Positions 57,478 to 64,000 of a stretch of DNA of 64,000 nucleotides are shown one piece after another (the first letter of the stretch is position 1; every line of letters begins with the position of its first letter). The position numbers were made by a program, and so were the translations under genes. This DNA comes from Salvia splendens. Lineage: Eukaryota; Streptophyta; Magnoliopsida; Lamiales; Lamiaceae. The stretch lies in assembly GCF_004379255.2 (NCBI RefSeq), contig NC_056042.1:29677928-29741927 (forward strand), given 5' to 3'. The notes below the pieces were generated by a model. It searched no databases and was not told the origin of the DNA. It saw only the letters and a list, made by a program, of their open reading frames with translations.

Positions 57478-57600
57478 GGTATGGTGCCCCTCCCCCTCCA
57501 TCCTAGACGTGGAGTGCCCCTCCCCCTCCGCCCCAGATGTGGGGTGCCCCTCCCATGCATCTCAGATGTGGGCTCCCCTTCCACTCCAGTTGTGGGGTCA
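57478..57600. repeat. ~35-bp tandem repeat, about four units
   Basis: Units of the form gtgcccctccccctcc ... agatgtgg. In the host frame they spell PPPP..WGAP-like repeats, so they may be a coding minisatellite of the surrounding transposon remnant. Confidence 0.6.
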
Positions 57601-57680
57601 GTCCTCCTTTCAGAGGACTATGGATTGTCCCTAATTGTCCCTAATTTCCGTAGGAGTACTTGCCCAACATGAATGCAATC

Positions 57681-59372
57681 AAACATGTAATTTTAGTACT
57701 CCTACTTACATAGTTACATAATCAATTTGTCTCCACTAAAGTATTGTTTAATGGTTAAATTAAGAGGAATAAAATATAAGAGACAAAAAAAATATCATAA
57801 ATAAAAAATAAAGTAAAAGATATAAATGGCTTCGTGCTAGATTTTAGTGAATCCATTAAATTATCTCAAATATCTGCTACTTTTAATAATTTATTAAATT
57901 AATTTTCTTAAGTAGCATCACTATTTCATTAAATTGGTAATCGATTGTGGTATTACATTCCATATGGTATAACTATATGTATCAAATATTTCATTAAGAC
58001 TCATATTTATTAATACTAGAGTGGATATAGAAAATATAAAATGAAGACATATTATGTTATAAAAATGATTTTATGTTGGATTTGGACTAGTTATAAACTA
58101 GTTACAAATTAAACCCAAAGTTGAGCACTTGTCATGGATCCAAAATATTGGCTTAGGATGAACAAGAAGACCTGAGATACGAAGAAGACTTAAAATATTT
58201 TCAAATCATAAATAGCCGCCCATAATGTTTCTCTTCCTTTGGGCTTTAGATTTACTTGAAGGCCCATTTAATGTTGAGTATTTTTCTTAAAAAAGATATT
58301 CATATGCAGAAAAATATATAGGCAAGATGTGACGTTCCACGTAATTGAAATCCAAACATATGAAATACTGTAATAATAAACATGAAAGTAGCATTAATTA
58401 TATTGGACCCAACAACAACAGAGTACAGTAGTATATACTCACATGAGTTTAGTATAGTATAGTATAGTATAGTTATATAGTTAAGAAAAGGATTTGACGC
58501 ACCACCATTATCTGTCCGAGTATTTCATTTCACCCAAATTTTGAATCCTCAATTTCATCTATATACACTTCAATTTTAAGCAGTTAGTACTAATAGTATG
58601 AATTGTAAAAATTTATGTAAAAAACTTAAAATTACATAATTGAAAAAAGGAAGTTAATCATGGCACTAGAGTAATTGTGCCTTAAGGATAACAACAAACA
58701 TCTTGTGTTGCTGGATCTGCTCTTTGTTGAGATCAGACACATCTCTAAGCAGCGATTACTGCATATTTTCGGTTGAGAAAGTTGAAGATGCGGTCTTTGT
58801 CTTATGCCCCATTGGATGACTTCTACTTTTTGTTTTAGAAGCACTCTTTGATCTCTTCCCTCTGCTATCCGAATCGAGCTCCCCATAATTTTCACAGTGA
58901 TAAACCTTCGTCACGAGCGAAGTTATAAATTAATATTAAGAGGGGCAAAAATATATTATAAACAAATTTTAAATATTGAGAAGAGGCATTTAAAGAAGAA
59001 TGAAAAATAAATGGATATAAATTTTTGAGGGGGCATTTCTTACAAAACTTTTGCAGTAGATCTAGTTTCTTAGAAGAACGCAAAAATAAATTTAAATTTG
59101 CAATAAAATTGAAGAAATATTTAGTATTGTATGAAGTTATCACCTATTTCATTAGATCTTGATCTAGACAGACAAAAATCATGGAATCTAGATTGCGTTA
59201 CAAAGACGACGTGTTTGCATCGCATGGTAAAAATAATAAGTCAATTTTAATTATAGGAAACACAATATTTAGGCTCCATATTAACACATTAAATATCACT
59301 CTGCAAACTGTTTCATTGTATTTCAAATTTGCTTCCGTCTCAATATTCATTTGGTGCAATGCAAGAATAATA
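57681..59372. other. Intergenic, AT-rich, no gene seen
   Basis: Contains a (AGTAT)n run at 58451-58472. Short open frames (58632-58895, 58892-59143, 59181-59420) lack known domains, start context or bias. Confidence 0.5.
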
Positions 59373-59520
59373 CTTCCTCGTCCTATTCAATTATTCAGAA
59401 ATATATTTCACTATAGTTAACAAATTTTTAAAATATAGAGTATATATCATTATTTTATTTTATTTTATTTTCAGTTAACTCACAAAATAAAACTTTAAAA
59501 TTTTATAATTGAATAGGAAG
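59373..59520. mobile_element. Stowaway-like MITE, small
   Basis: Left CTTCCTCGTCCTATTCAATTA after TA; right taattgaataggaag at 59506-59520. The right TA is absent. A further cattccacttataatggaac palindrome follows before the Harbinger element. Confidence 0.45.
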
Positions 59521-59553
59521 CATTCCACTTATAATGGAACATAGAGAGTATTA

Positions 59554-61497
59554 GACCATCCACAACGGGTCTCGCCGGCGTCTCGCGTCTCGTCCCGGCG
59601 AGACGAGACCCCGGCGAGACGCGTTGCAGCCTCCGTCTCGTCCCGTCTCGTCCCGCGTCTCGTCTCGGCGAGCCACGAGACGAGCTGTCTCGCCACGCGC
59701 CTAGGCGACGTGGCGCAGCCCGGCGTCGTGCGTGACGCCCACTCGCCGGCCCGCGAGTGGGCGTCGTCACGTGCTGACGCAATAAATATTTTTTAAAAAA
59801 AAAATTCGAATTTAAATTAAAAAAAAAATTGTAACGGTATTATTACCATTTTTTTGTATTTTTTTATATTTTTTTTGTTTTTTATTAAATTTTTTACTCT
59901 ATAAATACTCCTAAACTCATCCTCATTTACACACAACTACACATCTATTCTTCCTATCATCTAAATTTTCTCTCAAATTTTCACTGAAATTTTCATAACC
60001 CAACTCAAGATGTCCGGCGACGGCCAGGGCAACTATGGCGGCTCCGGCTCCGGCGGGTGGGATCTCAACTCGTTCGGCGATTGGGAGAACATGATCAACA
60101 CATTGGGCGGTGGAGGTTCGTCAACGTCGGGGGGGTACCAATCACCCAATTTTGACCTTGATGCATATGTTCGTCCCAACGTCCCGCGGTTTTCGCAGGG
60201 ATTATCCCATATCCGGGAGGATTTTCCAGTTGATTCCACGCCGGGCATCGGCCGAGGAGGTGGAAGTGGGCGAGGCGGTGGAGGTGGCCGAGGCAGTGTA
60301 CAACCCCAGACGGGCGAGGAGGAGGAGGAAGAAGAGGAAGATGATCTTGGCCGACATCCGTACAACAACCTCGAAACGATGGCGGTGTACAACGCCTGGA
60401 TCACGGTCTCGTACGATCCCATCGTCGGGAATCAACAAACCCGGAAGTGTTTCTGGGAAAAGGTTGTCGAGGTCTACCACCAAATAAAGCCGAACCGCTC
60501 CCGCAAGCGCACACTTAAAATGATCCGCTGTCACTTTGACCGAGTCGACCGACAGGTCAAAAAATTCTGCGACATCTACTCGACTGAAGAGGCGCGCTAC
60601 CAAAGCGGCACCACGGCCACCGACATTTTGACGTCCGCTTTGCGCGCCTACTACCAGGACGAGGGACATCAATTCAGATTTGTTGATGTTTGGCAGGCCG
60701 TCAAGGACGAGGAACGATGGGCCGGCGGTTTCCGCTCCAGCTCGGGCTCAAACTCGAAGCGCACGAAGCATACGGCGAGTGGCCAATACTCATCTAGTGC
60801 TGGTGCGTTCTGGTGGTGACACTGCTGAAGGCATCAACCAACATGATGCTGAATCCCAGGAGTTTGCGGGTACGGTCGGCGATGCAGGAGGATCCGCCGC
60901 GAGTAGGCGCCGTCGGCCGCAAGGGACGAAGGCGGCGAAAGCGGCTAGAGCAAGGAAGGGCCGAGGCGAATCAAGCCAGCCGGCCTCAGGATCGGGCTCG
61001 CGAGGAGGCTCGGACACACTTATGGTGGCGTACATGACCGCCACAATGGCGGACACTTCCCGCTTCTCGCACTCCCAATACGCGGCCTGGTGGAACGGAA
61101 TTGTGCATATGGCAGCACAACTTGTTGGCCTTCCGACTCCCCCTCAACCTCGACCGCCTCCGGAGGATGATTAGCCCTTCCGATTAGTTTTTTTTTTATT
61201 TTGTGTGTTTTTTTATTTTGTGTGTTTTTTTTTGTGTGTTTTTTTATTTTGTGTGTTTTTTTATTTTGTTTTAATTTTAATAAAGTGTGTTTGTTTAAAT
61301 TGAATTGGGTTTTAAAAAAAATTATAAATTAAATTGAATGAATAGTAATTAAGAGACGGTATAGAGACGGTTAAGAGACGGAGCGTTGCAGGTTCCGTCT
61401 CTTAGTTAAGAGATGGAGGCAAAAAGGACAGTGGGGCCCTCAAATAGTGCTCAAATATTAGTTAAGAGACGGTATACAGACAGCGTTGTGGATGGCC
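59554..61497 (+). mobile_element. PIF/Harbinger element, family 2 copy 2, TSD TTA
   Basis: TIRs GACCATCCACAACGGG and the complement GGCCATCCACAACGCT, flanked by TTA (59551-59553 and 61498-61500). It is 1944 bp. The 5' part has a cgagacgagacc-type palindromic repeat region (59577-59770); the 3' part has a tttttattttgtgtgttt simple repeat (61188-61285). ORF1 only, so it is non-autonomous. Confidence 0.9.
60010..61174 (+). pseudogene. Harbinger ORF1 (Myb/SANT-like), one frameshift
   Basis: Frame 1 runs from ATG 60010 (MSGDGQGNYGG) to 60819. It has a Gly-rich N-terminus, an acidic run (EEEEEEEEDD) and the DNA-binding core VYNAWITVSYDPIVGNQQ, CFWEKVVEVYHQIKP, HFDRVDRQVKKFCDIY, FVDVWQAVKDEERWAGGF. 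Relative to the 52699 copy there is an extra ~16 bp at 60795-60815 (agtgctggtgcgttct-like) that shifts the frame. The C-terminal part (GGDTAEGIN ... PQGTKAAKAARARKGRG ... QLVGLPTPPQPRPPPEDD) continues in another frame to 61174. A truncated 269-residue protein with the whole DNA-binding core could still be made. Confidence 0.8.
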
Positions 61498-61729
61498 TTA
61501 GGACACGAAGAGACAATCTTGTACAAAATCCAACTTTCGATAACCTTGTTGATCTTTCATTTTCAATTAAAATGGATTTGGAGCTTCATTCCAAAATACT
61601 AGTATGAATTTTATTGTCTATTTAGAATTCTACGCATATTGACAACATAAAGACGGAACTCTTCCAATTTCAGTAAAAAACCAAATAAATAAATATATAT
61701 ATATAAATGATTCCCAAAAAAAGAAACAG
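61498..61729. other. 3' flank of the IDD gene
   Basis: AT-rich; minus-strand 3' UTR of the IDD gene probably lies here. A ttatatatatat stretch and AATAAA-like motifs on the minus strand were not resolved. Confidence 0.35.
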
Positions 61730-63530
61730 CTATAGCATGGAAGGCTTCCTATCTTGCGCCTCATCCCAAGTGTCTCCGGCCGCTCTCACCGGAGCAAATG
61801 GAGCGGCAGGCGGCGGCATTTGATGAAGGCGGCTGCCGATGGAGCTGAATAAGGCGGAGAAGCCATCGGAGGGGGCTTCACCGCCTGGCATTCCCAGCCC
61901 AAGGAAATCAAGAGTGGTGGGCGGGCTTATCATGAGGTCGGTAAAACCGGAGGAGAGGCCGAGGCCGAGGCCGGATGCCAAGGAGCTGCTGATGCAGTCG
62001 TTGTCGGGCGTTGGAGAGTCGGATGGGGTCGGGCCCGATAGCCATAGGCCGTGGAGGAGGGATGATTTAGAGGAGGTGGAGCCCATCTGCGCTGCTTTCT
62101 GGAGCAATGCGGTGGCGGAGAGAGCCGGCTGGTGCGCGGCATAGTGTGGGCGTGGGGGGTTTTGTGATGGGGATTGGAAGAGGGATGATAGTGAGAGTGA
62201 TATAGCTGGTGATGAGAAGGCTGGTGGTGTTGATGCCTTTAGCATAATAGGCATAACTCCTCCGTTTAGGCTGCTCGAGGCGGATGAGCTGCTTGGGACG
62301 GCGGCGGTGGTGGTGGGCGCTGTTGATGGTGGTGGTTGTAAGTGGATTGTCTGATGATTCTCCGGCAATCCAGCTGGTGTAAAGAGATGAAAAGATTAGG
62401 GATAAAACAAGAAAAGCAGAAGGTCTTTATTGAAAAGAAATCATTTGCTAAGTTAAAAGTAAAATTGGGAGGAAAAGCAGTGCAATCAAGCACCTACTTT
62501 CAGTCACGATTTCTAACCCCTCTTTCAATCTCATTCAGATCCCCGAGATGAGTCATCTCTCTCTCTCTCTCCAAAAATTAAAAGCAACAAATTCAAGGAA
62601 AATGCTGACATTATTAATTAAGCAGACATAATTAAGAATTCACCGGAACTTTGTATGGACAACACCGGAGACAGCACTCGAGTAGACGGAGTCAGCGGCG
62701 GTTGCGGCGGACTAGAAGCAGCAGCAGCAGCAGCAGGTGGCGAGGGCTCAACATCTCCGCTGCCTTTTATGTCAGGCTGCGGACGGCTAATCTCCTGCGC
62801 CAACGCATCGCAAAACGCCCTATGCGTGATAAAACTATCCCTCCTATTCCCCCAAAATAAAAAATAAATAAAAAAAATGTTACTCAATCACTAAATTCAA
62901 ATGCGAGAGAGAGAGTAGAAAATTAAAAAAAAATGATTGACCTCGAAAACAAAGTGCCGCAGTCGCAACGGTATTCCCGAGAGCCGCAAGTTTTCATGTG
63001 CGCCTTGCAATCGGACTGGACGGCGTATTTCTTGGAGCAGCGGTCGCATTTGTACTTCTTCTCGCCGTGTTTCCGGCAGAAGTGTTTTTTTATCCCGGTG
63101 AGGTCGCCGAGCGCCCTCGTCGGTTCGTGGTGGATGCACGTCGCCTCCGGGCACACGTACACGCGCTTCCGCACCTCCTTGCTCGTGCGCTGCCGCAGCT
63201 TCCACGGCAGGTTGTGGCCGCGCCGGTGCAGCTGCAGATTCTGGTCGCGCTGGAAGCCTTTGCTGCAGATCTCGCACACGAATCTATTCGTCGCCAGCAG
63301 CGTCTTCGGCGACAACGCGATCACCTCCGAATCCGGATCTACCACATTTAACGCCAAAAAATTAAAAAAAATCATTGAGTTAATTAATTAACGAGAAGAG
63401 ATCTTCATTGATTTTTGGTACCAGGCATTCCAGGAAGATTCCGCTTCCTCTTCACCGGTGGATCTGCTTCCGCCAGCTGCTCCGATTTCGCTCCGTTCCG
63501 AGTCGGTGATGAAATCTCCATTTCTACCAT
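61730..63530 (-). CDS. INDETERMINATE-DOMAIN (IDD) C2H2 zinc-finger transcription factor, four exons
   Basis: Exons 63530-63422, 63338-62942, 62843-62644 and 62373-61730 with GT..AG introns and matching phases give 449 residues. An in-frame stop precedes the ATG. A basic [10 protein letters not shown] leads into the ID domain: zinc finger 1 at 58-78 (C2H2), finger 2 at 99-127 (C2H2), finger 3 at 134-154 (C2HC) and finger 4 at 161-180 (C2[17 protein letters not shown]). The C-terminus has the IDD motifs [13 protein letters not shown] and TLDFLGLG, plus an alanine/proline-rich linker. IDD factors act in the nucleus, bind DNA and partner with GRAS proteins (SHR/SCR, DELLA) in root patterning, gravitropism or metabolism. 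Finger 3 has QSDCKAH where IDDs usually have QSDWKAH, and KKYKC for KKWKC. The exact orthologue (IDD4/5/6-type or other) is not fixed. Confidence 0.95.
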
Positions 63531-64000
63531 GGAATTCCGAAATCACTAGTTGAAACTTCCGAAGTGGAAAGAGAGAGGGAGAGAGAGGAAAGAGGATTGA
63601 CAATTGAGGTGTTTGGAGGTGAGGAAGCCGCCACCCTCGACGACCAGCATCAAATGTTCACACACGACGGTACTTCTTTTGTACGTGTATAATTCTAGAG
63701 AGAGACAAAAAGATGGATTTAAACTGAACTTATTAATGTATAATTGGGAAAAGAAGCTGTGTGTAAACTCATCACTAAACAAGGTCTAAAATCGCTCCGG
63801 ATAAGCGTGGTGGGTAACCATGGTTAAAGCTTGTTAACCGCGGTTTACAGCTTCTTCTTCGGGCTGAAGCAATCAAGTATCAATGTGTGAATCGGACCGT
63901 CCACGTGGCGGAATCTGCAGGGGTCTGAGATTTGTCGGGGCCAAATTGGGTTGTCGTTTAGTGCTCCTTTGGGATTTGAACCACATTGTATAGGGAGAAT
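63531..64000 (-). promoter_or_regulatory. IDD 5' UTR and promoter region
   Basis: Upstream of the IDD ATG. A CT-rich leader (ctttcctctctctccctctctc on the minus strand, 63565-63595) is typical of plant 5' UTRs. No clear TATA box was assigned. Nothing else was recognised to the window end. Confidence 0.45.

Larger units (their letters stand above)
56604..57680 (+). mobile_element. Unclassified DNA-transposon remnant with small proline-rich ORF, split by a TRIM
   Basis: Starts gagtgaccatagtgggcgcgcc after TAA, the type of terminus seen on Harbinger-like elements. It contains an ATG at 56850 reading MQSHESDSPGTRESITRAAG and then a PAPPPPTWGQTP stretch. After the TRIM (56984-57459) the proline/tryptophan-rich coding-like sequence resumes. 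No right end was found. Confidence 0.35.

Noticed and set aside
1..64000. CRISPR array or bacterial operon signals
   Set aside because: Tandem repeats here lack regular unique spacers, and the genes are spliced plant genes.

Overview
This is nuclear DNA of a flowering plant. The coding genes have spliced plant-type exons (an IDD zinc-finger factor, a PP2C phosphatase, a defensin-like peptide, thaumatin-like proteins, P450 remnants). Plant-type Ty1/copia, Ty3/gypsy, PIF/Harbinger, Stowaway, TRIM, SINE and Mutator-like elements fill most of the rest. A eudicot is certain in practice. A Lamiales/Lamiaceae relative (Salvia-like) is my impression only.

Layout. 1-0.8 kb: a transposon terminus and a two-exon defensin-like gene on the minus strand. 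2.46-4.27 kb: a PIF/Harbinger element (TSD TTA) with a nonsense-broken ORF1. 5.1-12.35 kb: a thaumatin-like (PR-5) cluster with an intact gene (5122-5784, +), a solo LTR (TSD TAATG), a frameshifted pseudogene copy (9121-9742, +) and a second intact gene (11665-12348, -). 12.36-18.98 kb: a complete, young copia element (807-bp LTRs, TSD GGATT, uninterrupted polyprotein). It sits 8 nt upstream of the second thaumatin-like ATG, between that gene and its TATA box.

20.8-28.5 kb and 34.7-42.2 kb: two nearly identical Tat-type gypsy elements with dual RNase H domains. In both, gag-pro and pol are separated by one in-frame UAG in the context UAG CAA UCA, a match to the strong plant-virus readthrough consensus. 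Their disabling mutations are complementary: copy 1 has intact gag-pro and broken pol, copy 2 the reverse. Between them lies an intact PP2C55/80-like phosphatase gene (30747-33756, -) whose 5' leader was split by gypsy copy 2.

42.2-45.7 kb: intergenic, rich in Stowaway MITEs. 45.7-51.9 kb: remnants of three tandem CYP72-clan P450 copies that lost different exons, with one tRNA-derived SINE. 52.3-55.7 kb and 59.6-61.5 kb: two Harbinger elements of one family that carry only the Myb/SANT-like ORF1. The first contains a 1.5-kb LTR-like insertion with about 420-bp inverted arms, TG/CA ends and a 5-bp TSD. 55.7-57.5 kb: a Mutator-like MITE and a TRIM. 61.7-63.5 kb: an intact four-exon IDD transcription factor gene (-).

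The intact host genes are the defensin-like gene, two thaumatin-like genes, the PP2C gene and the IDD gene. They do not form a pathway. The repeated theme is sense-oriented LTR elements landing in the 5' leaders of genes (thaumatin-like and PP2C).
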